From: Copromyces sp. CBS 386.78
Lineage: Eukaryota > Ascomycota > Sordariomycetes > Sordariales > Sordariaceae
Assembly (NCBI GenBank): GCA_030685235.1
Contig: MU839081.1
Coordinates: forward strand, 186,001 to 250,000
Length of the DNA stretch: 64,000 nucleotides
Direction: 5' to 3'
In this document: positions 55,801 to 64,000 of the stretch, one piece after another
How the letters are laid out: each line of letters starts with the position of its first letter
How positions within the stretch are numbered: position 1 is the first letter of the stretch
Notes under the pieces: model-generated
Seen by the model: only the letters and a program-made list of their open reading frames with translations
What the model was told of the DNA's origin: nothing
Databases searched by the model: none
Position numbers and translations under genes: made by a program

Positions 55801-56921
55801 GGCTCGTCCATGGCACCATGGCGCATGTTGTCTTCCCACATACTGCTGTTGACAGCTGGAAGGCCGTCAGTGCGAGGTGGTTGGGAGCTATGAGGAAAGC
55901 CCTCGAACTGCCCTTGAGAGCTCGGAGGCAAACCGTCGGCGAAGTCCTGGGTGTTGGGAAGGCCATCGATATGATCATGCAAGTCCATGGGGTGGACTGA
56001 AGCAGGAATGAGGGTGCTGTCGAAGGTTTCATCGTGGAAGCTCAAAGACTGCTGGGTAGCGAATTGTGGTACCAGAGGAGCGCTTGAAGCAACCTCGACA
56101 GGATGTTGCGAAGCAGAACGAGCCCTTCGTCGCTCACGGGCCACGAGGGGTGATGTATGTTGATGACCAGCCACCATGCTTGGCTCATGCTCGTCGGCAC
56201 CGGGTTCCCTCTTGACGAACGAAGCATCAACCTCGCCATGGTCGTACTCGTCATCCTCTTGGGCAACGTGCTCGGGAGATGGTCTTGGCCTCTTGACATG
56301 ATGCGCGGAACTCGGAGCTATGTCTTTTGTGGTTCGCTCGACATTGTCCTCACCATCGCTAATGGGATCATCCGAGATGTCGACCGTGACCCTCTTCGAC
56401 TTGCGACTCTTTTTCTTGAACTTGGCAGAGCCTTGAGCAGCAGCGGATTGTGGTTCGGGCTCGGCGACTTCGGGGCGTTCGAACTTGAGGTTGGGTGACT
56501 CGTGCTCGACGGGCTCGGGTTGTTGTTCCTCCTCAGGCTTGGACTTTCGCTTCTTCCTTTTCTTCTTCTTGCCAGCCTCTGGGAGCTCGTGTTCCTCGGT
56601 CGCGACAGGTTCGGGGTCTGCGAAGGTCGGGTCTTGGTGGTGGTGGGAATGGCCATTCACCTCGGGCTCAACAGCAGCAGGGGAGGGCGAGCGTCGGTGC
56701 TTGCTCTTCTTTTTCTTCTTTTTCTTGCGCTCGCCTGACGCGGGTGACTGAGGCTGCTCGTCGTCGAACTGCTGGCCGTGGGGGACGTCGGGAATGGCAT
56801 CGAAGCTCTCGTTGTTCTCGTATTTGCCCCAGTGATTGTCGTCTTCCAGAACCAAGGGCGAGGCTGACCGGCTTCTGCCGTCGCCATCCTCGCCTTCCGG
56901 CACACTTTGTTGACTGCCCAT
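52848..56921 (-). CDS. Reb1-like Myb-domain DNA-binding protein (rDNA terminator/enhancer-factor type)
   Basis: A single exon encodes 1357 aa from ATG 56921 (MGSQQSVPEGEDGDG). The frame stays open upstream to an ATG at 57386, which would add 155 residues of unlikely composition. The DNA-binding core is at about residues 595-790: MTQAEHARIKSVIDSF and NRPRRKLVNYCRQNF helices, then Myb repeats with GSWTKEQDEQLESMLKIHG (from about 662), RYRNYLACG, DYWSEEEEERFLKVV, INWQQISTAMNHTRTRLQC. This arrangement is that of fungal Reb1 and animal TTF1/DMTF1, which bind rDNA terminators and pause RNA polymerase I and replication forks. Long acidic and Lys-rich disordered regions flank the core, with several KKKKK tracts that could serve as nuclear or nucleolar localisation signals. 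Regulation is not visible. Confidence 0.87.
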   Translation of the reverse strand: MGSQQSVPEGEDGDGRSRSASPLVLEDDNHWGKYENNESFDAIPDVPHGQQFDDEQPQSPASGERKKKKKKKSKHRRSPSPAAVEPEVNGHSHHHQDPTFADPEPVATEEHELPEAGKKKKRKKRKSKPEEEQQPEPVEHESPNLKFERPEVAEPEPQSAAAQGSAKFKKKSRKSKRVTVDISDDPISDGEDNVERTTKDIAPSSAHHVKRPRPSPEHVAQEDDEYDHGEVDASFVKREPGADEHEPSMVAGHQHTSPLVARERRRARSASQHPVEVASSAPLVPQFATQQSLSFHDETFDSTLIPASVHPMDLHDHIDGLPNTQDFADGLPPSSQGQFEGFPHSSQPPRTDGLPAVNSSMWEDNMRHGAMDEPEDDHVDEGYMHDADEVEPDKADVETASSAGDPEPDNHSDYEMDIDQEVADNEEPSPQVEDGQDSAPEISVTQTPAPKARKSRTKKAQAQPEDAEAATPAPTSTAKTPRSKGSKRKVQVPYFERDEVEARDNAETSAEPSVKKVAATQKDQKREKKRKARAEDEQSTANVEPAPKKAKVSAKKKHVKKAADSDQDNSEAEEVGDRSNMAKPTGRMTQAEHARIKSVIDSFREANGLTKHAVNDMIHQDPRKEAKNRELWGFVVDACPNRPRRKLVNYCRQNFHNFPARGSWTKEQDEQLESMLKIHGQKWTLIGGLINRFPDDVRDRYRNYLACGGKNRKDYWSEEEEERFLKVVAEAIDRIKSSMAKDKKKSDDESPESLINWQQISTAMNHTRTRLQCLQKWKTLRKNEALPDSIMVKLPDGESSRLDKARKDLRKITPQDKALLARAIRDSGVDRENKIKWKEIQKDVFDKQYAKTALTVTWGRLRQAVPQWESKSTQECAKYLCDMYERDADWKGDEEVGGDDDAEDDDADADARSTVSKPASVVVSSTQQTKIYRTPRVGLWDPPKETKTKTSHVFAESSDNEMRGRTSQRARERAKRLKESEKASSKSKKKSQLSEALVQDEDSDEEEIEESINGDIAAVNGNDFQDFEMEDAPNVDDEEDEPLPSAPVVRSRAASVDLGEPTFISSPQLPTSAQKRQDYSDDEDDEDIIATTSKAAAAALKASKKAPIRTYGKGAKSTKSKRKEKDLDLDVPLVLGAAVPSLPPPSTSLSTASHPQLSPKRPAAASQARHPSVNDESDHSDDAAPANSQLHNKKRRILTRQPSVRTTETIIKTTASVAKAGKRRKGQVPADDSSELAVASAVPDHLVVDPELIEMDGNLADDSLVSLDRPGDVVGGVGREKKVARKTKEVRKKLASAAVSVAGTPRPLIKTRAPRVAVDEVQQDKNTRSYSVISSDMDDMDDIPAVLPVSGGGGTQG

Positions 56922-57760
56922 CTTTTTGACTTTTTCTTTTCCCTTCTTTTTCCGGATCGATGCGCTAGTCGGAGAGACAACAATGTGCTCGGATTGATGT
57001 TGACATGGTATGCGCCGATTGGTGTTGAGCAAGAAAGTGGCAGAGAGAGGGGACGACCTCCCGGTGGTGGTTTGCTTGGTTTTGGTTGAAGATGTCGAGG
57101 ATTGGGTGGTCACGGTACCTCTAGGTAAGGTAGGTGACGGAGAATTGGTGATGTGCGTTTTTCTTTTCGCTGCCGTTGCTGTAAGAACCACAAACGCGCC
57201 GCGTTCTTTTGGGAAAGTCCTGTCCGGGTGAATTGGAGATTGCGGGGGAGGAGAGTCGAGTGTGCACGGGCCATCAGACCACGGGCATCCCGGCAAAGAA
57301 AGGCAGCTTCTCAGGCATAAGCGAATAAGGTAGGCGGGTTCTAGCGCCATAGGTCCCTGACTCAGCTGTATTGCACTCGACGACATCCATCTTCAACGAC
57401 ATGTCAATTGCCAACCAATGTCAACACTCCAGCCAAGGACCCAACCAAGCAACCAAGCAACCAAGCAAAGCAAAGCAAGCAACAACATCATCAAGCTCCC
57501 GCCCGAGTTCACCAAGTGCACCAAACGAAATCATTTCTTTTTCTGTGTTTTTGTGTTTTTACGTATTTGTCTCATTGTCTCATGCACTCCATCTTTCCTT
57601 TCATGTTGTCTTCCATCAGCAAAAAAAAAAAAGAAGAAAAAAGGTAAAATAATGACAAGGCGTTTATACTCGGACATGGGCTCTTGTTGAAACCCAGAAA
57701 TGCATTGTCTGCATGTCTCGAGGTCTTATGTATGCCTCGGAATCGCTTTGGTTGCGTCCC
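56922..57760. other. Intergenic region with in-frame upstream extension
   Basis: Contains the likely 5' leader and promoter of the Reb1-like gene and the 3' flank of the next gene. A caaccaag-type repeat lies at about 57440-57490 and an A-rich run at about 57620-57640. Confidence 0.55.
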
Positions 57761-60700
57761 TTATTCCTCCTTCTTCTTGCTAAACAAGTTGGCCAGCGAT
57801 TTCTTCTTTTTGAGCTGCTTTTGTCTTTGTGATCCCCCGGTGTTGTCATTGTCTTCGGTAGGAGGGATTGGAGGCACCGGAATCGAGGGAACTGGAGCCC
57901 CTGGCATTGAGGAGGAAAGCGGAGGAACCGGAGGAATGTCTGGCAGGCGAGGGGGGCCGCCATCTCGGGTTGTGACTGGACTGAGACTGTTCGTTGTTGA
58001 GAAGGAAGAGGAGGCTTCCCGGCGAAGGTTGCCACGAGATTTGGTTCTCAGTCTGCTAAACGCGTTCCGCATCCTGTCCATCGTTGACGGCTCCTCCTCG
58101 GTATCTGAGCTCCAGTACGACCTGGGCTCTTCTGCTGCTTCACTGCTTGCTCTCTCGCCTTCTGTGCCGTCTCTCACCGTCACCATCGCAGGGCCCCTCT
58201 CGCGCATCTCAACAATAATGTTAGGTTGCGGAGGACGAGGTTGAGCCTGAGGTTGAGGCTGGCTAGACCTACTCGACCCCGAACCACGCGAACCCCGCGA
58301 ACCACGCGAATTACGGCCACGGCCACGACCACCAGAACCGAAAGCAGAAGCAAAGGAAGGACTGGAAAAGCCCGGCGTCATCGGGGTTGGTGAACCCATC
58401 ATTCCTGGCGAGGTTGGGGAGCCAATGAAAGTTGCTGCTGAGGAACCGCTGAGTTGGTGGGAGCCGCTGCCCCTGCCAGAGCTCGTTGGCGGCGACGTCA
58501 TGTCGTTGCCAGTGGTAGTAGATGGGGGGAAAGTACCCAGAGTCTGCGTCCTCATACGAAAGCGCGGGGGCATGGCCGCTCGCTGATCCTCGTACCTGTC
58601 TTGAGTGCGGCCAAGGTATGTCCGAACATCTGCCTCAAACTGATCTTCATCTCCAGTCGGGGCACCCATCGGCCTGGGCGCCGACACTGCTCGCGTGCCG
58701 AAACGAGAGTTGCCGCCGAGAGCACCACCGAAAGTTGTCGACATGGGCAGTCGAGGAAGCGCCTGAGTGACCGAACGGGCAAAACCACTAACCGGCGGAG
58801 AAGAACTAACTGGCACAGGCGGCGGGACATTGGCGTGCGTCACCGACCGCCGAAGAAGACCACGGCCGAGCCCAACAGAACCAGAGTCAACGCCAGGGGA
58901 CACCGCATCAGAAGAGTTTGCCGTAGCAGGAGGAATTGCACCACCAAGAGACACTCCAACATCACCAGCTCCTGACGCATGAGGAGGGCGGGTTGTGGGC
59001 AAGACACCAACGGTAACGGAAGAAACGAGGCCACCATCACCAAACGCAGACGCAGAAGAAGCTGTACCAGGCCTCTGTTGTTGCGTGCTTGAACCACCAT
59101 CAGGACGCAAACCTCTACCCAAACTCGGAGGCGGGAAGACATAAAGGGCAGGGCGGCGGCGTTCGGGCTGCGGTTGCGGTTGCGGCTGGGGGCGTGGGCT
59201 GGCGCTGGTGATGGCTGAAGAGCCTCGTCTCGTTGCTGGAGTACGACGAAGGGGTGGCGGCGCAAAATCCGCAATCATTGGCGGCAGTGTGGTGGTCGAC
59301 CCGTGTACCGGGCCTCCCACGAGAGAATCCATGGCAGGACCCTCCTCCCGCGAGGGCACACCTTCGCCAAAGTCTTGGATGATGGCGCTATTGTCGATGG
59401 CGAAACCAGCTTCCTCGGCTAACTAGGCCAAGGAGATACTGCTTCTGTCCATCATTGCTACGTCGTGCTCCAGATCGTTGGTGTCGGCAGAAAAAAGAGC
59501 CCCTTCCTGTTCCTCACCTGTGCTGGCCGGACGAGCGGTCCTTTCCGAATCGGCTGAAGAGGATGGCGTCGGGGAAGAAGAAGCCAGCCGGAGCCGGCCC
59601 TCTTCACCCAACATGTGAGGAACCATCCCCCAGCGTCGTCGGTCGCCTTGAACGAAGCTGGTTTCGCCGGCTACCACGAGAGTCGTGTCATCGCTACCCC
59701 GGGTGCGGGCAGGTGACTCCTCTGCGTGGCGCTGGGCGGCACCATCGTCCGAGGCGGTAAAGGACCTGCGGTCGGCTGTTCCAACCAGTGAAGAAGAGGA
59801 CGCCGTCGAGGCGACAAGCACAAGAGAAGCATGAGCAGCAAGTGGCGGTGCCGGCGAGCTGTCCCTGATGGTGGACAAGCTCGGGGCATAAAGCCGGGGA
59901 CGGCCACCACCAACATGCTGCAGCGACTCCCTGCTGTCAGAGTCCTCGTAATCACTCTCCTCCACGTCTCCCTCGTACTCCGCGTCGTCCACACCAACCA
60001 CTCCGACTTGTACCTGGGTACCACCCAATGGCTCAACGCTTTGCCCCGGGATGGGCGGAAGCGGCCTGTTGGGCGGTGGGAAGCCAGGACGGTCGGCAAA
60101 TCCACCACCAGTGTTACCACCAGCTGGGACTACCGATGGGGAGCGGTTGATGCGGAGCGGAGGGACAGGCGGAATGTCCTCGAAACCGGACCCACTCAAG
60201 CCAGATACCGCCGGCAAGCTGAGCGGGGTGAGGACCGGAATCGTCCGAGGGGGTTGGGAACAGCCTTCCTGCTGGGCTCGCTCGGCCTGCTGCTTGATCC
60301 TGCGCTTTTCACTCAGGCTCATGGTCGTCTCGTGCCTGTTTTTTGAGGAATTGTTAGTTGTCTTGTTCTCATGACTCGAAAAGAGGGAAAATGTTTGGCT
60401 TGGTGCTTTCGCTTGAAGACGGTGGCAAACGAAAAACGAAACAAGTTATCATCCCAAGTCCCAATGCCCCGTGTAATACCACGGGCAGGAAACAACTAGA
60501 CAAAAAAACATTCGAACGACTCCCACGCCTTTCCCAAGAGATATAGTCCTGCTCGCCTTGGAGACGCGAACTCATACTCTTCGTCAAGGGCGGAATATAC
60601 CAAGGGCCATTCTCCGTGCGGGTCCATGTCTACTACCTAGCCTTGCTAGATCACGCCAGTGGTCATGAAAGAAGAGAGAAGCACACAAGACGAATTCACT

Positions 60701-61112
60701 AGAATTCAATAAGGTAATTTCAAACTTACATCCAATAAGAACGCGACGACGAGGTATCAGCACCCTCGACGATGCTCTCACCATCATCGAGGGGCTCTTC
60801 CGGCACTGACTCCAAGAAGCCACCCGAAGGCGGCGAGGAGACCAGCCCAGGTCTGGTGGTGCCTGCGCGGGCAGGGGCACGGGCGGCGGGGATGGCGGCG
60901 CGAGGGCGGACGGGTACCGGAATGCGGCTGCGGGTGGTGCGGCCGCTGGTGCCGTCGTCGGGCGTCGCCGGGGCCGGGGCCGGGGTCGGGCGCGAGGCGA
61001 GGGGGAGGCGAGAGCGGGGGCCGGGGCCGGAGCGGAGGCGAGAGGAGGCGCCAGAGAGGGGGGTGCCGGGAAGGCGAGAGGAGGAAGGGCGGGAGGGGCC
61101 GGAGGAAGACAT
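57761..61112 (-). CDS. Long Pro/Ser/Arg-rich disordered protein, unknown function
   Basis: Exons 61112-60730, 60335-59518 and 59418-57761 give 952 aa. Intron 1 is 394 nt (GTAAGT...AACAG). Intron 2 is 99 nt: donor AG|GTGAGG (59517) and acceptor GTTAG (59419). Intron 2 contains an in-frame TAG (59425-59423) and is a multiple of three, so its retention would end the protein at 431 aa. The N-terminal block is Arg/Pro/Ser-rich (RSGPGPRSRLP), followed by a basic helix LSEKRRIKQQAERAQQ. Two proline-rich GFEDIPPVPPLRIN and PNRPLPPIPG segments look like SH3-domain ligands, and similar DIPPVPPL and VPPIPP pieces recur near the C-terminus. A Gly/Arg-Ser repeat (GRGRNSRGSRGSRG) precedes an acidic segment, and the protein ends in a basic KKKKSLANLFSKKKEE. 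Perhaps a cortical or septal adaptor; not recognised. Confidence 0.7.
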
Positions 61113-63780
61113 CTTCTTTGTTGTGGTGGCTGTGTTGATCTTCGTTAGCGAGTTGAAGAAGAGACACAGCACAGTCAAAACGATCAAGTGTAGTGGTTGA
61201 AGCGGTTGAAGTTCCCAGCTGCTGGCGATGGAACGCTAGGTAGACAGCCGGGAAGAAAGAAAAGAAAAAAAGGAAAAAGGCCAAAGGAAAAGGGAGAAGG
61301 GGAGAGGTATTACTTACGCAAAAGCGGGAGAGGCTTGTAGTGGTGGAAGGTCTGAACGCAAGGCAAGGAGCGTTAGTTGGCTGGAAAACATGGCCGAAAG
61401 AAGGCAGAGAGGCGTGGGGAGGGTAAAGGTAAGAAATGGAAGGTGGTAATGGTCGGCGGGTGTTTGACTGAAGACGGGATTCAAGTGAATCCCAACCTCA
61501 AGGTTTCGAAAACAAGTTTCGAACCAGGGGGATCAAAATGTTGCGCCCAGTCAGGTTCAACGTCGGATAGAACGTACGCAAAGTTGCTTGAAGGCTGGGC
61601 GGCAGCGGCAGCGGCAAGAGATCTTTGGCTTTTGAAGTTCTATCAAGATTACAAGGTTAGCTCAAGGTCTTGCTTCAGTTGGAGGCATGATTCTCAAGTG
61701 AGAACTGCTGCCATCTGTGCTTGGAAGTGCGACAGTGAAGTTATCTCCAAGTGATCATGATTCTATGACCATAGGAGGGGAGGACCTGCGTTCTTGAAGC
61801 GCGCGATCGCCTTTTGTCACGATGATATGGGCAAGTGTCCAAGGTGAATGGTGTTGTGTTTTGGAGGGGGAAAAAGCAAAGGATGCAATCAAAGTTCAAG
61901 TCGTGAGATTTGAGATACTCGCGCTTGAAGCTTCTGAGGTTGAGCTTAAGACGTTGAAGTCTCTTGCGATCGAGTCGCGTGACTCTCTTGCCTCGCAAAA
62001 CTCAAGTGAAGAAGCTGGTGAAGGTGAAGATGAAGGATGGGTTTACCTGACTGAGTTGCCGTGGCCACTCAAGTGAAGGTGTGTGTGAAGGGGAAGGAAG
62101 AAAAAGGCAAAACAAGGAACGCGCGCAGATGGATAGTGATACCTTTGAAGACTGGACGATTGAAGTCTTCTTGGTTGAGGGCAGGATTGATGGTGATGAT
62201 GGTGAACTGGGCACTAGGTACTTACACGACGCGGTGGTAGCTTTTGCTGATGGTGTTGAGGGGAAGAGAGAGTTCGATCGAGTGCGTGCGGGAAGAGTTT
62301 AAGACCCAGGAGGGAGCAAGGCACGGGAGGGCAACTGGGTGGGGCACGGTCACTGGTCCTTTGGGAGGGAGGGACCTGGACTGAGAGTTCGGACGACACT
62401 GTCGTAGGATTTTGAACAAGTTTGCTTTGCTTACTTGAGACGGACACTTGCGAGGCTGGAGGATACATCAAGTCAAGACGGCTTGAGGCTGGTCCTGCCG
62501 TACTCGCCTTTCCCGTGGTGTACTCGCTCTACAAGCAGCTGAGGATTTCGGAGCAAAGGAGTGGGAGCTGAGATATGGCGAGGCTGGTCCTGCCACAAAC
62601 GACAACCTTCATCTCATCCACGCGGGTCAGAAGACAGGTTCTGGTCTTGCTCTGCTTGGTGGAGGCGAGACGATTATTCCAAATCATTCTGGGAGATGCT
62701 ACAGGGGAATCGACAGAGACGGCCTCGTTCATCCGAGATATCATACAGGTATGGCTTGCTCCTTTTCCCAAAACTCCCTTCCCCGAGGTGTACTTTTATC
62801 CCATATTGTTTATTGACTTTGACTGAGGAGCAGAGTACATCTTTTGCTGGCTTCCATGCTGGAACTTACATAGCCAGGCTCCTTTTCTCTTTCTGTTACT
62901 GCGTTTGTAGAGGTATCTTTACGAGCTGACGTGACATGTATTTAGAGTGGAAGGCACACGTTTCCTGTTGCGTCAAGTCCCCAAGGCTAGATGAAAATCT
63001 GGGGATAGATCGAAGGGACTGGTCAGTTAAAAGTATTGGCCAGACAACGAATCCACCTTATTTGCCAGACCGAAGCCGGTAGTGTTGAGGTCAAAGGACC
63101 CACCGGCACGCGGCAGGGCAGATCGGCCAGTTGGGTGGCTTCAGAGTTACGGGTATCTTTCCTGAGCGGATGATGATTACCTAGGTAGGTATACGCCACA
63201 AGCACTGATCTCGTCAGGTGCGGGACTTGATGCAACAGAGGGATGTGATTTTGCCTTTGGCAATGGGGATTCGACTGCTCAAACGACGTTGATATTCGAG
63301 AGCAAAGTGTTCTTGGGCATGGCCAGTAGGTACAGGAGAAGGCTTAGACACTCTGCCTTTTGCACCCAGAAAACCACCTCAGGTACGTGTTGTCTTCTTG
63401 TCGTGCACCTTCAAGTGACCTTATTCATCGAGTCACCAGTCGTTGGCGTGGTTTCTAACACTCACGTACAGGCAGGTGCTCCGATTTGTTGACCCCCCCT
63501 CCGTGAGTGTTGGGCGGGGACTAGACCACTTTGCGAGACTCGTAAGTTACATCTTTCACGTGGTCACCTGGGCAATATCGAAGTGGGCGTTTGCTGATTT
63601 CAACAAAATCAAGTCCGTGCTTCCAGTCCGCGAGTGGCGGGGCAGAGTGTTTTTGTATTTCTATTTCCTCTCACCGCGTTCTCCCACACTTTCTTTCTTT
63701 TCCTCTTCCCTCTTCCTTTTCTCTCATCCATCTACCTTCCCCCAACAAGGTCACCCTCACTGTTCCAAACAGCAACCAAG
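61113..63780. other. Gene-poor intergenic region
   Basis: The 2.7-kb stretch lies between a minus-strand gene and a plus-strand gene, so it carries both promoters. Open frames near 61377-62076 and 62561-62929 are short, with overlapping frames, and match nothing. The last 150 bases are a pyrimidine-rich leader. Confidence 0.55.
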
Positions 63781-64000
63781 ATGAGCACCACGACCACAAG
63801 CTTGCATATCCTCTTCTTCTTCTTCTTCTTCCTCCTCCTCTTCCTCCTTAACTTATGCTCTGGCGCTGGCGCAAAGCCCCCGAGCTGCTCAAGGTGCGTA
63901 CTCTGTCTTGCCCACTCGTGTTCTTGCTTTTTTTTGTTCCCCAAATACTGACCCCAACCCCACCGCAGCATCAACCTTACATTCCCTTCCTCTCTCCCAC
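63781..64000 (+). CDS. Start of a probable secreted protein gene (truncated by window end)
   Basis: ATG 63781 follows a CT-rich leader. Exon 1 (63781-63893) encodes 37 codons: a short polar head (MSTTTTSLHI), then a strongly hydrophobic Phe/Leu run, then CSGAGAKPP. This looks like a signal peptide with cleavage near SGAGA. The hydrophobic core is encoded by a (CTT)n/(CTC)n microsatellite, so its length may vary. Intron 63894-63968 has a GTGCGT donor, a CTGAC branch site and a CGCAG acceptor, and preserves frame into exon 2 (SINLTFPSSLP...), which runs off the window. The product is not identifiable from this part. Confidence 0.5.

Noticed and set aside
59419..59430. In-frame TAG at 59425-59423 as a second stop-recoding or editing case.
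   Set aside because: A good AG|GTGAGG donor and GTTAG acceptor remove it in frame, so ordinary splicing is the simpler explanation.

Overview
The window is nuclear DNA of a filamentous ascomycete, most likely Neurospora or a close Sordariales relative. The evidence is short spliceosomal introns with CTAAC/CTGAC-type branch sites, AT-rich repeat DNA with the TpA-rich, stop-riddled look of repeat-induced point mutation (RIP), large gene-free stretches, and typical fungal gene families. There are no operons; each gene has its own promoter.

Layout. Positions 1-1282 hold RIP-degraded repeat DNA. The end of a Ty1/copia-type RNase H is still readable, followed by a probable LTR (1283-1449). Positions 1450-7541 are gene-poor and hold a 307-bp element with 22-bp inverted ends and a low-quality poly(A)/poly(C) block with 10 Ns. 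An acetate-transporter-family gene (GPR1/FUN34/YaaH) lies at 7542-8595. After a second gene-poor stretch come an Osm1-type fumarate reductase (12946-14667), a degenerate tRNA-like sequence (about 15112), an HMG-box protein (minus, 16325-17665) and GMP synthase (plus, 18495-20577). Two large regulatory-looking genes follow on the minus strand: a 1530-aa protein with a possible cysteine-peptidase-like domain (21040-25785), and a C2H2 zinc-finger gene interrupted by two in-frame TAG codons (27327-29147). Mannose-6-phosphate isomerase (minus) and a DUF3292-like membrane protein (plus) are divergent around 31.1-32.2 kb. A tRNA-Lys(CUU) lies at 34687.

From 35.5 kb to 61 kb all recognised genes are on the minus strand. 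They are a degenerate HAD-like protein, an M1 aminopeptidase, a disordered protein, a small Dabb-domain protein, a putative AT-hook/zinc-finger protein, a Reb1-like Myb factor, and a long Pro/Ser-rich disordered protein. The window ends inside a plus-strand gene whose start looks like a signal peptide.

Metabolically, the window covers purine synthesis (GMP synthase), mannose/cell-wall precursor supply (phosphomannose isomerase), acetate uptake, redox balance (fumarate reductase) and peptide turnover (aminopeptidase). No gene cluster for a single pathway is evident. The most unusual item is the zinc-finger gene. One uninterrupted frame of 606 codons carries seven zinc-finger-like units with two TAG codons between them, and one perfect TFIIIA-type finger lies wholly between the two TAGs. 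This could reflect UAG-to-UGG mRNA editing, recent gene decay, or an unusual in-frame intron.
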